Assembly (NCBI GenBank): GCA_015057705.1
Contig: SVDU01000012.1
Location: forward strand, 88,870 to 152,869
DNA length: 64,000 nt
Reading direction: 5' to 3'
DNA from: Paenibacillaceae bacterium
GTDB taxonomy: Bacteria > Bacillota > Clostridia > Lachnospirales > Lachnospiraceae
The first letter of the stretch is position 1; the number at the start of each line of letters is the position of its first letter. Below the pieces are notes generated by a model. It was given only the letters and a program-made list of their open reading frames with translations, did not search any database and was not told the DNA's origin. Both the position numbers and the translations under genes were made by a program. Below, one piece after another: positions 1 to 9,192 of this stretch.

Positions 1-652
1 TGCCTTTTTTCCTGATGGAAGGTGCTTCAAAGAATTCATGACCCTCAAAACCAGTACCTGCACTATAAGGCTTACTTGGTGCAATCACAACTGGTTCTTC
101 TAAAATGGTTACCATATCATCCGCAAGCACCGTCACCATAGCGCCATATCTGGTGTCATCCTGGGGGCCGCAGAAACCGCAGTAGAGATAAATTTTATTA
201 TCTTCTCTTAATACTCCAGGGTCGAACTGGGGCTGGTCACCCGGCCGCTCTCCCAGACGCCCTCCACTGAGATCCTTTACATATCCGTAAAACTCATATC
301 TGCCTGCCGGAGTATCACAAACTGCAACCGATACCACCGGGACCTTGTCAAGGACGTAGTAAAGATAATATCTGCCGTCGGATCCCATGACCACATCCGG
401 CGCATAAAGACACATCTTTCCCTCTTTGTTCATGGGATCACTTGTCTTTGGATAAATCACGCCTTCATACCGCCAGTTTCCAAGATCATCCACTGGTGCT
501 GACCAGCAGACGTAATCTCCCAGGCAGAAAACGTAACCATTAAAAAAATCATGGGAACCATAAACATACACTCTGTCCCCAAACACATATGGTTCCCCGT
601 CGGGAATATATTCCCATGAGGGCAAATAGGGATTCACTGCATATTTTTTCAT
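1..652 (-). CDS. GH43-type glycosidase (beta-xylosidase/arabinofuranosidase), C-terminus cut by window edge
   Basis: The first 217 residues of a five-bladed beta-propeller glycosidase are present and the frame runs off the left edge. The start at 652 follows a GGAG site with about five bases of spacing. Candidate catalytic residues sit where GH43 enzymes have them: an early Asp (about residue 18, in YIPDGEP), the pKa-modulating Asp in YAPDVV (about 86) and the general-acid Glu in FEAPSIRK (about 209). No signal peptide is visible, so it should act in the cytoplasm on oligosaccharides brought in by the ABC transporter upstream in the same transcript. Family known, exact linkage inferred from context (xylan or arabinoxylan). 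The gene is probably complete beyond the window. Confidence 0.82.
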   Translation of the reverse strand, partial: MKKYAVNPYLPSWEYIPDGEPYVFGDRVYVYGSHDFFNGYVFCLGDYVCWSAPVDDLGNWRYEGVIYPKTSDPMNKEGKMCLYAPDVVMGSDGRYYLYYVLDKVPVVSVAVCDTPAGRYEFYGYVKDLSGGRLGERPGDQPQFDPGVLREDNKIYLYCGFCGPQDDTRYGAMVTVLADDMVTILEEPVVIAPSKPYSAGTGFEGHEFFEAPSIRKKG

Positions 653-681
653 CTTATCTCCATTTCTGCAATCACCTGTTG

Positions 682-2196
682 CTATACGAATTTTTCCTTC
701 AGCCTGTCTAATAAAAATTTCATCAGTTCCTGCTCATTCTGCTGATTCATAGCAATTTTTTCTGTGGAAAACAAAATTCCATCCGGATTTTCATTTGTAA
801 ACGGCTGCCATACCGGCATTGGTGTTCCATCTGCATCATCTCCGTTTGGATCGCCTGTCTTAACAAAATTCGTCCAGTAATTTGCCATGCACCTTGCCAG
901 ATCGTAATGCTTTCCTTTAAAAGGCCTCCAGCATTTTGCAAGTGTTTCAAAAAAGAACCATAAATCAACGGAGTGAAAGTTCCCCGGTTGATCCCAGCCT
1001 GGAATATCTGCATCAAAGGTATAATAATAGCAATTAACCGGATTGCCAATTTGGGCATTTTTATGAAATAATCCCCTTACGGCAAACTCTATGCTGCTTA
1101 CGGAACCGGAATTTCCTTCTTCATCCCTCTTTTCGCTTCCCAGCAGACGAAGAAATTCCTCTTCCCGCCCAGGAAACAGCGTCTTTATCTTTTCCATTAA
1201 CTCCTCATCGGAATCTGAATGGATGGAATCAAAAAATTCATCTGAAGTATTACCCGCCATAACGGGAACCATGGCTCTCTTATTTTCCATAATACGTTGA
1301 AAAGAATTACCAAAACAAAATACTTCGTCTATGACAGTTCCCATAAAGCCGCCAAACTGCTCATATTTTTCATGCAGCAACTTTCCGTCCATGGCTCTAG
1401 CCTGAGCCAGATCTTTTGCGCCGATAAATTCAAAGAATTTCTCACCTGTTTTTTCTGCATCCGCAAGTGTATGGCTGAATGGATCGGAATTTTGGTCGTA
1501 TGGGCGGCAGAAAACTCCGCTTAACACAATTGCTTTTTGAAACAGACCCTCACTTTTTGGCGTGGTCAGATGGGTCATCACACTGCCGCCGCCCGCTGAC
1601 TGCCCTGCTATGGTTATATTTTTAGAATCGCCTCCAAATGCCTCTATATTTCTGACAACCCATTTTAATCCAGCCAGCTGATCAAGATGGCCAAAATTAG
1701 CCGGAGCCTCAGGCTGTGTGGCGGTCAGTTCCGGATGGGACAGAAATCCAAACAAATTCACCCGGTAATTAACGGAAACCACAATGACCCCTCTCCTGGC
1801 CAGCCGCTCTCCGTCAAATTCCATCTCGGCGGTATATCCACATTGCAGCCCGCCTCCAAAATACCATACCAGAACAGGAAGTTTCTCATCCGTTTTCTTT
1901 GCTCCTGTCCAGATATTCAGATAAAGGCAGTCTTCACTCATTGCTATCTCCGGGTCCACGTGCCATTCCCTGTCATAGATATTATCACTAAGTCCTGGCA
2001 CTCCCTGCATGGATATGGGCGCAAACCGGAAACAGTCACGGACTCCTTCCCAGTTCTCACATGGCTTAGGCTCCCTCCATCTGTTTTCTCCTACCGGCGG
2101 TGCTGCAAATGGAATTCCTTTAAATGCAGTGATTCTGGGATCTGCTGCCTCAATTCCTCTTACCAGACCATTTTCCGTTTCTGCTATGCGAATCAT
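682..2196 (-). CDS. Type-B carboxylesterase (para-nitrobenzyl esterase family)
   Basis: An alpha/beta-hydrolase of about 504 residues with the GQSAGGGS nucleophile elbow (Ser near residue 200), an acidic partner expected around TSDEFF, and the His region FHSVDLWFFF that matches the family's conserved histidine block. Two starts are possible: 2217, which overlaps the upstream stop (TAATG), and 2196, preceded by an excellent AGGAAGGGGGG site; 2196 is chosen. There is no signal peptide, so the enzyme is cytoplasmic. It sits between a GH120-like xylosidase and a GH43 enzyme in one transcript, which suggests it removes acetyl or feruloyl esters from imported xylo-oligosaccharides. That substrate is inference; the fold and catalytic Ser are seen directly. 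Confidence 0.88.
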   Translation of the reverse strand: MIRIAETENGLVRGIEAADPRITAFKGIPFAAPPVGENRWREPKPCENWEGVRDCFRFAPISMQGVPGLSDNIYDREWHVDPEIAMSEDCLYLNIWTGAKKTDEKLPVLVWYFGGGLQCGYTAEMEFDGERLARRGVIVVSVNYRVNLFGFLSHPELTATQPEAPANFGHLDQLAGLKWVVRNIEAFGGDSKNITIAGQSAGGGSVMTHLTTPKSEGLFQKAIVLSGVFCRPYDQNSDPFSHTLADAEKTGEKFFEFIGAKDLAQARAMDGKLLHEKYEQFGGFMGTVIDEVFCFGNSFQRIMENKRAMVPVMAGNTSDEFFDSIHSDSDEELMEKIKTLFPGREEEFLRLLGSEKRDEEGNSGSVSSIEFAVRGLFHKNAQIGNPVNCYYYTFDADIPGWDQPGNFHSVDLWFFFETLAKCWRPFKGKHYDLARCMANYWTNFVKTGDPNGDDADGTPMPVWQPFTNENPDGILFSTEKIAMNQQNEQELMKFLLDRLKEKFV

Positions 2197-2216
2197 AATA
2201 GCCCCCCTTCCTGGCA

Positions 2217-4169
2217 TTACAGTTTTCTTGGATCAATGAGATAGATCTTTTCAGGTACCAGATCTCCAAACGGACCAGGATTGCATTGATCACCCTCCAG
2301 CAGCATTCCGAAGAAATCACTGGAAACCTGCGGATCTTTTTTTACCGTTTTAATATCCTCTATTTTCATCACATATTGATGACGATCTCTTCCCCTCATG
2401 GTATCCCATGGATACTTATCTGCAGAATGGAACTGAAGTGTATACTGCTCCGTATCCACATCGATCTGAAAGATTCCCTCCTGCCCCTCTTTGTCAAACC
2501 CATAAAATTCCTGCCATGCAGGAAGGTCAAGACAGCAGGGGGGAGCCGGATATAGAATTCTTAAATACCCCCCATTCATGGAAACATAGAGATTTCCCTC
2601 CGCCTGATTCTTTTCCGTGGGCATTTTAATGGCAGCTTCCCCGCATTCATAAAAGATATTATTTATGATATGAGCGTCTCTTGACGTACCTCCCCTGAGA
2701 TTGCCATGCATGCGAAAGGCTACCGCCTTGGCAAAATATCCGGCACTCCGGCATTTCCCGATTAAATTGTTGGCAATGTATAAATGATCCGTTCCCTCGG
2801 CGTAAATTGCATATCCATTCACAATTCCGTCTTCTTCCATCTTATACCATCCCGAAGAACCAGCCTCTTCCTGGACTTTCCCCGCATCAAACCTGCCTTC
2901 TACGTTCCAGAATATATTATTATCAATTAAATTAACGCCGTCTCTGGTGCACTCTATAAAAACAGCTTCCCGCTGTTCAATTCCGTCTAAGAATAAATTT
3001 TGTGTAATCCGGTTGTTTTCATTGTTACAGTCCAGCCACAGATGATCTGCCCGAAATGTCCTTGTGAAAATGTTTCTTCTGATCAGGCTGTCCCTGCAAT
3101 TATGTATTTTCATGCCTCCGGCTTCCCAGGACAGCTCCATCTTCTGCCATCCTGTTCCTTCAATCACATTGTCTTCGATCAGAAGATTCTGGGCAAATAA
3201 TCCGGCAATGCCGCATACGCCTGCATCTTTAATCCGGCAGCGGCGTATGATAGTGTTTCCGATAATCTGATCTTCTGGCACACAGTGATGCCAGCATTCA
3301 TTTCCCATATCAATTCCCACACCATTAGCCCAGTCCACTTCGCAGTCTTCAATGATCCAGTGATGCCCTCTGAAACAGGAAATAGAACCTCTCTGGGGAA
3401 CCGGCGCACCGCCAGCTGCATGTGAACAGGTAATTCCCTTCACCTTTATATAGGATAAAAATGGAATCTCAGGTGCAAAGCACTGCTCCCGGCATGTAAT
3501 CTCTATCAGATGTTTTCCCGGATCCTCGTCACCACTTAACCGGAAATGAACAGTCTGGCCATTGGCCTCCACCCAATACCCATTCTCCTGTGTTCCCAGC
3601 TGGCCATAAAGCTGTACCTGTAACAGAGGCTTTCCGTCACAAAATACCATACCCCGCCTGTTTAAATACGTAGTCATATCGGTTTTATCATATTCCAGAA
3701 ACAGTCTGTCATGAAGAATATTTACTGCACAGAACGGATTGTATCCCTTAAAATCCTCCGGATTCAGTTTTAATTCCCAGATGGCAATCCCTTCCGCTAA
3801 CGCATCAGTGGAAAAATGGTTTAGCCTCCAGCCCTGACTCCGGGTAAAATCCCTTACCTCCACAGAAGCTTTAATCCATACCGGTTCCTTCTGCCACGCC
3901 TCGTAGCAGATCATCTGATCGGGGCCGGTTCCGCCCATGGCAGGGTGTACACATTCTCTGTACACACCGCCATGAATCCATACCCTGGTTCCCGGAACTG
4001 CAACAGATGCCGCTTCATTTATCGTCAGAAAAGGTCTCTGGATACTTCCGTCATGTTCCCCTGACTCCCCATCCTGATTGCAGTCGACATGCAGCTCCTG
4101 CTCATATCTTTGTTCCTGCTCCCAGAACGCGAAGCTTTTGCCCTCCGGAAGTATTGACGTAATATCCAT
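2217..4169 (-). CDS. GH120-like beta-xylosidase (right-handed parallel beta-helix)
   Basis: A 650-residue protein with an N-terminal block (PFLTINEAASVAVPG...GVYRE) typical of DUF1565/beta-helix enzymes, followed by many short beta-helix coils. From memory, the sequence aligns in order with the GH120 xylosidase XylC of Thermoanaerobacterium saccharolyticum. The regions around that enzyme's nucleophile Asp and acid/base Glu correspond here to HLWLD (Asp about 380) and FIEC (Glu about 406), with nearly the same spacing. No signal peptide is seen, so it should hydrolyse imported xylo-oligosaccharides. The start has a GAGGAG site. It lies 23 bases downstream of the solute-binding protein gene and its stop overlaps the alternative start of the esterase gene. 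A pectate-lyase-like role is the alternative. Confidence 0.75.
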   Translation of the reverse strand: MDITSILPEGKSFAFWEQEQRYEQELHVDCNQDGESGEHDGSIQRPFLTINEAASVAVPGTRVWIHGGVYRECVHPAMGGTGPDQMICYEAWQKEPVWIKASVEVRDFTRSQGWRLNHFSTDALAEGIAIWELKLNPEDFKGYNPFCAVNILHDRLFLEYDKTDMTTYLNRRGMVFCDGKPLLQVQLYGQLGTQENGYWVEANGQTVHFRLSGDEDPGKHLIEITCREQCFAPEIPFLSYIKVKGITCSHAAGGAPVPQRGSISCFRGHHWIIEDCEVDWANGVGIDMGNECWHHCVPEDQIIGNTIIRRCRIKDAGVCGIAGLFAQNLLIEDNVIEGTGWQKMELSWEAGGMKIHNCRDSLIRRNIFTRTFRADHLWLDCNNENNRITQNLFLDGIEQREAVFIECTRDGVNLIDNNIFWNVEGRFDAGKVQEEAGSSGWYKMEEDGIVNGYAIYAEGTDHLYIANNLIGKCRSAGYFAKAVAFRMHGNLRGGTSRDAHIINNIFYECGEAAIKMPTEKNQAEGNLYVSMNGGYLRILYPAPPCCLDLPAWQEFYGFDKEGQEGIFQIDVDTEQYTLQFHSADKYPWDTMRGRDRHQYVMKIEDIKTVKKDPQVSSDFFGMLLEGDQCNPGPFGDLVPEKIYLIDPRKL

Positions 4170-4192
4170 GATTTCTCCTCTTTCATGAGTCT

Positions 4193-5932
4193 TTATTTTT
4201 TATTGACTGCCAGTTTAGCGTCTAACTCAATCTGGTACTTTTCTTTGTCAAACTGAGACAGTTCCTGGAATCCCATTCCGTCCATCTGGGTACACATCTC
4301 ACTCCACAGAGAATCAAACTCTCCATCATCCTTTGCATAGATCATTCTCCAGGAATAATCGCTGAACAAATCACTGCACTGTTTGCGGATTATGGATATA
4401 TCAGCCGGATCACTTGGAAGGGATACGCTGACATTGGGGCTGATTAACAGAATATTATTCTTTTTCATATAATCAACGGGTTCTGCTGCACCGAATTTAG
4501 CTGCCCAGTCTTTCTTCATCTGCGTCATTGTGGCTGCCTTATAGGTACTCCAGTAATCTTTGTTATAGGGTTCTCCTGTTGCTGGATTTTTACTGATGGC
4601 ATCCACCATCCACTGATTAATAGCATTATTTCCGTCGTTGAATCCGCCGCCGCCGAATTCGTCTGGTACGGTGACATTATCCATTAACGCATTATCATTA
4701 ATAAGTGTATATTTTCCGTCACTGCCTACAGTATAGTTAAATCCATTCAAGCCAATGTGCTGATAGTTTAACCCCTCCGGACTTGCATACCAATTGAGGA
4801 AATCCATAATTCTCTGATACTTGGCACCATCCACCTGGGAACCGACGGCAAAAACACGTCCGCTGCCGTAATATGTATCTGCATCCGCATAATAGATCTG
4901 ATCCTTAATCGGTGTATAAATAAATGCTGTGCCATCCTTTAACCGGTCCTGTGTATTCCAGAATCCAACCTGCCAGTTATACCACATTAGATAGACTCTT
5001 CCGGTTTTCATCTTATCACAGGCCGTATTCCAATCCTGGGTACCGGAATCAGGATCCACGATTCCTCTCCTGTTTGCATCATTTAAGAAATGAAGCATCT
5101 TATAATAGGCACCATCTTTGCTGTTTACAGGGATAAATGTATTGTCCGGCTTTAAAATATTGGAGCCCTTTATTATTTCACCATACCAGGTTGTCAGCTG
5201 TGTTACATTGGCAATTCCTAACATCCCGTCTCCGCCATCCCAGTCTTTCCACAAAGACAGGGGATATGCCGGATCTCCGGCACTGTTGGTGGGGTGTGCC
5301 TTCATCATCTTTTCCAGGATATCTAAGAGATCATCCGTATTCTTTATATCCGGGCGCCCCAGTTCTGAGTAAAGATCCCATCTTAAAAGGGGGCTTGATT
5401 TAATTACATCCTGAGAATAGGATGTAGGTGATGTATTGGTCATCTGGCATGGAATTCCATAAATTTTACCATCTTTATTTTCCGGCAGAGCCTTATTTAA
5501 TACAGTAATCTGATCGTTATATGTCATTAAATCAGGATAATTTTTGATATCTGCCGTAATATCCTTAATTAATCCTGCTTTTACACAGTCTGTAAAATCC
5601 GTGCGTTCCAGCAGAACAATATCACCTAAATTCCCTGTACTGCAGCGGGTCTGGTAAATTCCGTTACCGGCCACCTGAGGCGATATCATATTCAGTTCGA
5701 TGTTAAACTTATCCTTTACCACCTTTGCAAACCACCCAGCCTGGGTTCCCTGATAATTTGCGGCAACATCATAAAAATCAAATGTCATTGGTTCGTCATA
5801 GTTCCCCGTTCCTGTTCCAGCTGCCGCTGCTGTTTTTGTTGCCTCCGTCGCTGCCGGCCCCGCACAACCTGCCACCATAACTGCCGCCATAGCTGCTGAC
5901 AGCACCTGAAACGCTCTCTTTTTTACTCTCAT
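4193..5932 (-). CDS. ABC transporter sugar-binding lipoprotein (LplA type)
   Basis: A 579-residue extracytoplasmic binding protein. The N-terminus (RVKKRAFQ, hydrophobic run, VAGCAG) is a lipoprotein signal with Cys as the lipid anchor. The body has the long, aromatic-rich layout of the family that partners LplB/LplC-type permeases (Trp-rich stretches such as WYNWQVGFWN and late domain motifs WYASPEGLNY). It is expressed with the two permeases, 31 bases downstream of the second one. No ATPase gene is nearby, as is usual for this family, which borrows a shared MsmK-type ATPase. Substrate predicted as xylo- or arabinoxylo-oligosaccharide from the downstream enzymes. Good AGGGAG site before the start. 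Confidence 0.9.
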   Translation of the reverse strand: MRVKKRAFQVLSAAMAAVMVAGCAGPAATEATKTAAAAGTGTGNYDEPMTFDFYDVAANYQGTQAGWFAKVVKDKFNIELNMISPQVAGNGIYQTRCSTGNLGDIVLLERTDFTDCVKAGLIKDITADIKNYPDLMTYNDQITVLNKALPENKDGKIYGIPCQMTNTSPTSYSQDVIKSSPLLRWDLYSELGRPDIKNTDDLLDILEKMMKAHPTNSAGDPAYPLSLWKDWDGGDGMLGIANVTQLTTWYGEIIKGSNILKPDNTFIPVNSKDGAYYKMLHFLNDANRRGIVDPDSGTQDWNTACDKMKTGRVYLMWYNWQVGFWNTQDRLKDGTAFIYTPIKDQIYYADADTYYGSGRVFAVGSQVDGAKYQRIMDFLNWYASPEGLNYQHIGLNGFNYTVGSDGKYTLINDNALMDNVTVPDEFGGGGFNDGNNAINQWMVDAISKNPATGEPYNKDYWSTYKAATMTQMKKDWAAKFGAAEPVDYMKKNNILLISPNVSVSLPSDPADISIIRKQCSDLFSDYSWRMIYAKDDGEFDSLWSEMCTQMDGMGFQELSQFDKEKYQIELDAKLAVNKK

Positions 5933-5963
5933 ACACTGCTCCCTTCTTTTATTTGCATTGTTA

Positions 5964-6887
5964 TTATCCTTTTACAGCGCCGATCATAATTCCTTTTACA
6001 AAAAATCCCTGGAAAACCGGATAAATTAATATAATCGGTGCAACTACTACAATCGTAACGGTCATACGGATGGAGGTTGCAGTCTGGGAGTGAGCCAGGC
6101 TTGCCGCCATCTGTGCCGAGGAAGCATTACTATTGGCAAGTGACTTTAAAGAACTTGCCTGATTAATGTACTGGTAAAGGGTAAACTGAAGAGTATACAG
6201 CCGTTTATCCGTTACCAGAAGCAGTGTATCCTGAAATGCATTCCATTGGGTAACTGCGGTAAAAATTGCCACGGTTGCAAGAATGGGTTTTATTAATGGG
6301 GTAATTATCTGAAAAAATATTTTAAGCGTGCCAGCCCCATCTATCTCCGCCGCATCCTGCAATTCTCCGGGAATGGATTCCACAAAGGTCTTGCATAAGA
6401 CAATGTAAAAGGGTGATACTGCAACCGGCAGAATATAACCCCAGAAATTATTGGTTAAATGAAGATTCCGCATTGTAATGTACCAGGGAATAATACCTGC
6501 ATTAAAATACATGGTTGCAACCACAAAGCGATACCAGAATTTTCTCTTCCACATGGATTCCTTTGTAAACATATATCCCAGAAAAGCAGCAATAAATACT
6601 GTGACAATTGTCCCAATCACCGTCCTGGCAACGGAAATCTTAAGAGCTGAAAACAATCCGGGAATCTTAAGAACAGAAACATAATTGTTAAAATGGATTC
6701 CAATGGGCCAGAAAAGGACCTTGCCTCTTTCGCTTAAATTATTGGCACTGATGGTATTAATAAATATGTAGTAAAAGGGATAAACGCATATAAATGTAAA
6801 AAATAAATAGACAATACAGGTAATGGTATCAATCACATAATCTTCTAAACTTCGTTTTCTTTTATGCTTTTTAACGATTTCTCTCAT
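5964..6887 (-). CDS. Carbohydrate ABC transporter permease (LplC/MalG type)
   Basis: An inner-membrane permease of 307 residues with about six membrane spans and the EAA-type cytoplasmic loop (ELQDAAEIDGAGTLKIFFQIITP). The reading frame extends 24 codons further upstream into the preceding gene, but the ATG at 6887 has an AAGGGGAAG site directly before it and gives the family's usual length and N-terminus (basic residues, then the first span). The C-terminal GFFVKGIMIGAVKG is characteristic of LplC-type permeases. It forms a heterodimer with the permease encoded just upstream and receives substrate from the lipoprotein encoded just downstream. Confidence 0.9.
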   Translation of the reverse strand: MREIVKKHKRKRSLEDYVIDTITCIVYLFFTFICVYPFYYIFINTISANNLSERGKVLFWPIGIHFNNYVSVLKIPGLFSALKISVARTVIGTIVTVFIAAFLGYMFTKESMWKRKFWYRFVVATMYFNAGIIPWYITMRNLHLTNNFWGYILPVAVSPFYIVLCKTFVESIPGELQDAAEIDGAGTLKIFFQIITPLIKPILATVAIFTAVTQWNAFQDTLLLVTDKRLYTLQFTLYQYINQASSLKSLANSNASSAQMAASLAHSQTATSIRMTVTIVVVAPIILIYPVFQGFFVKGIMIGAVKG

Positions 6888-6907
6888 TTCTTCCCCTTTC
6901 TGCTTCA

Positions 6908-7828
6908 TTAAACAAATCCTTCCCCTCTTACCATCTTGGAAATCTGGTTTGTCGCACACAGCAGCAATACACTTACAATACTTTTAAACATACTAATGGC
7001 AGTTGACAGGGAATAACCCCCGCTTCCCATCGCAATATTGTAAACATACAAATCCAATACCTGAATGTAATCTTTATTAAAGGCATTTTGAAAAACAAAG
7101 TACTGTTCCAATCCGTTTGTCAGAAAATTAGCGAGATTGAGCATAACAAGCACAAAAAATGTGGGAATTAAACCAGGGATTGTGATATGCCAGATCACCT
7201 GCATTCTGCTGGCTCCATCTACTCTGGCAGCTTCCTTCAGCTGTTCATCGATTCCGGATATGGCTGCAATATACATAATCGCTGCCCACCCTGCGTTTTT
7301 CCAGGTAAGCCACAGCCACATTTTAAACCAGATATGATTTGCAGACTGGAGAAACAGCTGGGGCGTCTTTAATATTCCCAGATTCAACAGCAGGCTGTTT
7401 ATAACACCGGTACTGTTAAATATGCAGTATGCAATAGAATACACCAGAACCCAGCTGATGAAATTCGGCAATGTAGTCGCAGTCTGGACAAATACTTTAA
7501 ATGGTTTCCATTTAATTTCATTGAGAAATACTGCAAAAATCATGGGGAACCAGGAAAACAAAAGGCTGAGTCCGCTGATGGCAAAGGTGTTTCTTAAAAC
7601 AGCCAGCAGCTGTTTTAGCTTAACGTCATTGGTTAAAAGAGACGTAAACCATTTGAAGCCCACAAACTGTTTCATACTAAGAGGAAATGGCGGCTTATAA
7701 TCAAAAAATGCATAGACCCAGCCATATAACGGATAATACGAAAACACTGCAACTAAAATAAGAAACGGTAACACGTACATAAATTCTCTGAATGCCCTTG
7801 CTTTCTTCCTGTCATTAAACATTCTCAT
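6908..7828 (-). CDS. Carbohydrate ABC transporter permease (LplB/MalF type)
   Basis: A 306-residue membrane permease with six predicted spans and the EAA loop DEQLKEAARVDGASRMQVIWHITIP. It is the first gene of the operon. A TTG at 7831 precedes the ATG at 7828; the ATG is preferred because AAGGA lies seven bases before it. It is followed after 20 bases by the second permease. Transcription should come from the promoter at 7915-7943 under control of the LacI protein encoded at 8127-9173. The protein belongs with LplC and LplA-type partners for oligosaccharide import. Confidence 0.9.
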   Translation of the reverse strand: MRMFNDRKKARAFREFMYVLPFLILVAVFSYYPLYGWVYAFFDYKPPFPLSMKQFVGFKWFTSLLTNDVKLKQLLAVLRNTFAISGLSLLFSWFPMIFAVFLNEIKWKPFKVFVQTATTLPNFISWVLVYSIAYCIFNSTGVINSLLLNLGILKTPQLFLQSANHIWFKMWLWLTWKNAGWAAIMYIAAISGIDEQLKEAARVDGASRMQVIWHITIPGLIPTFFVLVMLNLANFLTNGLEQYFVFQNAFNKDYIQVLDLYVYNIAMGSGGYSLSTAISMFKSIVSVLLLCATNQISKMVRGEGFV

Positions 7829-7888
7829 CAAATCATCCTTTCCTGTTCTTACAGTTTCTTAACATGTTAAGGATCTGTATCTCCCTTT

Positions 7889-7902
7889 GTAAAACGTTTT
7901 AC
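7889..7902. promoter_or_regulatory. LacI-family operator O1 (GTAAAACGTTTTAC)
   Basis: A perfect 14-bp palindrome with the central CG typical of LacI/GalR operators. It begins about six bases downstream of the predicted transcription start of the transporter operon, where bound repressor would block initiation or early elongation. The same 12-bp core recurs at 8043. It differs from the catabolite site (cre) consensus by one extra A:T pair per arm. Confidence 0.75.
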
Positions 7903-7914
7903 CTATTGAATAAA

Positions 7915-7943
7915 ATTATATTCCAACCCATGTATATAGTCAA
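7915..7943 (-). promoter_or_regulatory. Sigma-A promoter of the xylo-oligosaccharide operon
   Basis: Read on the minus strand, TTGACT (7938-7943) is followed by a 17-bp spacer and a consensus TATAAT (7915-7920). The predicted start near 7908 leaves a leader of about 80 bases before the first permease gene. Operator O1 lies immediately downstream. Confidence 0.85.
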
Positions 7944-8042
7944 CTAATATCGGTTTTATTTTGTGTTATTTGTATGTTTTAAACAACTATTAATTCATAT
8001 AATTATACTTAATTACTATGTTTTTTCTTTTTTATTTATGTA

Positions 8043-8054
8043 TAAAACGTTTTA
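8043..8054. promoter_or_regulatory. LacI-family operator O2 (TAAAACGTTTTA)
   Basis: The 12-bp core of O1 recurs here, about 100 bp upstream of the operon's -35 box. The centre-to-centre distance to O1 is 153 bp, suitable for a repression loop by a LacI tetramer or for two independent dimers. It lies between the regulator's terminator and the operon promoter. Confidence 0.65.
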
Positions 8055-8063
8055 CATTAAATC

Positions 8064-8105
8064 AAAAAAGCAGATGCCGTCTGAATGTCATGGCATCTGC
8101 TTTTT
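8064..8105 (-). terminator. Intrinsic terminator of the lacI-type gene
   Basis: A 10-bp perfect stem (AGCAGATGCC with its complement) and 13-base loop, with six T residues following on the minus strand. It lies just after the stop codon at 8127. A run of T on the plus side makes it potentially bidirectional. Confidence 0.8.
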
Positions 8106-8126
8106 ATCTGTGCTGATATCTATCTC

Positions 8127-9173
8127 TTATATTAATTTTTTTACTGATTTTCTGAGAACCATAGTACATGGCAGCGCTATCTGACTCATCTGCTGCTCTG
8201 TCTGTCCCTCTTCTTTGTCTAATGTCCGGATTAATAACTCCGCCGCCTTTTTCCCAATCTCTTTCAGGGGAAGTGCCGCCGTAGTCAGCGAAGGGCGGAA
8301 ATATTCGGCTATCACCTGATCATCAAATCCCACCACGGATACATCCTCCGGTGCTTCCAGTCCACTCTCTTCCAGATAATCATAGACTCCGCCTGCAATC
8401 ACATCCGAAAAACAGAATATGGCTGTAACGTTCTTCTTGATCAGTGTGTCAGCCCCTTCATAACCACTCTCCCGGTCCCAGTTTCCATAGCTTACAAGAT
8501 CTGGATTGTAAAAGATTTTTCTGTCATATAAAGCTCTCTGGTATCCAAGAAGCCGTTTATCCATATGGATGTTATCTTTTCTTCCACCGATCACTCCGAT
8601 CTTTTCGTGCCCCATTTTCAGAAGATATTCTGTCATATCATATCCACCCTTCTCATCGTCAATTACGACGGAAGGGAAGCGGGGCGTATGGGGATACCCG
8701 TAGGTCATGACTGCCGGGATACTAAAATCATCATCAAAACATCGCATATTTCTAGCGTGCCCCGGTACATAAATAATCCCATCCACTTTAATTGACAAAA
8801 GCTCCTGAATTGCCGGATTTAAGACAGAATAATATTCCTCTTCATCCTGATACCATTGTTCATTCCATCTGGCATACAGACGGAGATTTACCATAATTGT
8901 TCTGTAATTTTTCGCCTCACAATAAGACATGATGCTTTCAATAATAATCGGAGCGGAAAAAAGCGAGATATCTTCGGCAATAATCCCAATTAATTTGGTC
9001 TTTTTCTTTCGCAGACCCTGAGCAATATAGTTGGGTTGATAACCGGTTTCCTTTATCACCTGTAATACTCTCTGCCTTGTATCCTCACTTACTTTTGGTA
9101 TCCCATTTAAAATGTTGGATACCGTGGATACGGATACGTCACATCTTTTTGCTATTTCCTTTAATGTCACCAT
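8127..9173 (-). CDS. LacI/GalR-family transcriptional repressor of the adjacent sugar locus
   Basis: A 348-residue regulator with the N-terminal helix-turn-helix and hinge helix (TLKEIAKRCDVSVSTVSNIL, then YQPNYIAQGLRKKKT) and a periplasmic-binding-protein-like sugar-sensing domain (SVVGFDDQVIAEYFRPSLTT). It is transcribed in the same direction as the transporter operon but ends in its own terminator before the operon promoter. The two TAAAACGTTTTA palindromes flanking that promoter are its probable operators. The inducer is expected to be a xylose- or arabinose-containing saccharide. The ATG overlaps an out-of-frame ATG five bases upstream, and a GTG directly after it is an alternative start. 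Confidence 0.92.
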   Translation of the reverse strand: MVTLKEIAKRCDVSVSTVSNILNGIPKVSEDTRQRVLQVIKETGYQPNYIAQGLRKKKTKLIGIIAEDISLFSAPIIIESIMSYCEAKNYRTIMVNLRLYARWNEQWYQDEEEYYSVLNPAIQELLSIKVDGIIYVPGHARNMRCFDDDFSIPAVMTYGYPHTPRFPSVVIDDEKGGYDMTEYLLKMGHEKIGVIGGRKDNIHMDKRLLGYQRALYDRKIFYNPDLVSYGNWDRESGYEGADTLIKKNVTAIFCFSDVIAGGVYDYLEESGLEAPEDVSVVGFDDQVIAEYFRPSLTTAALPLKEIGKKAAELLIRTLDKEEGQTEQQMSQIALPCTMVLRKSVKKLI

Positions 9174-9192
9174 GGCATTTTACCTTCTATTA

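Noticed and set aside
7889..7902. Palindrome considered as a CcpA catabolite (cre) site
   Set aside because: The spacing of the arms around the CG differs from the cre consensus by one base per side, and a duplicate sits next to a LacI gene; a local operator is more likely, though CcpA overlap cannot be excluded.
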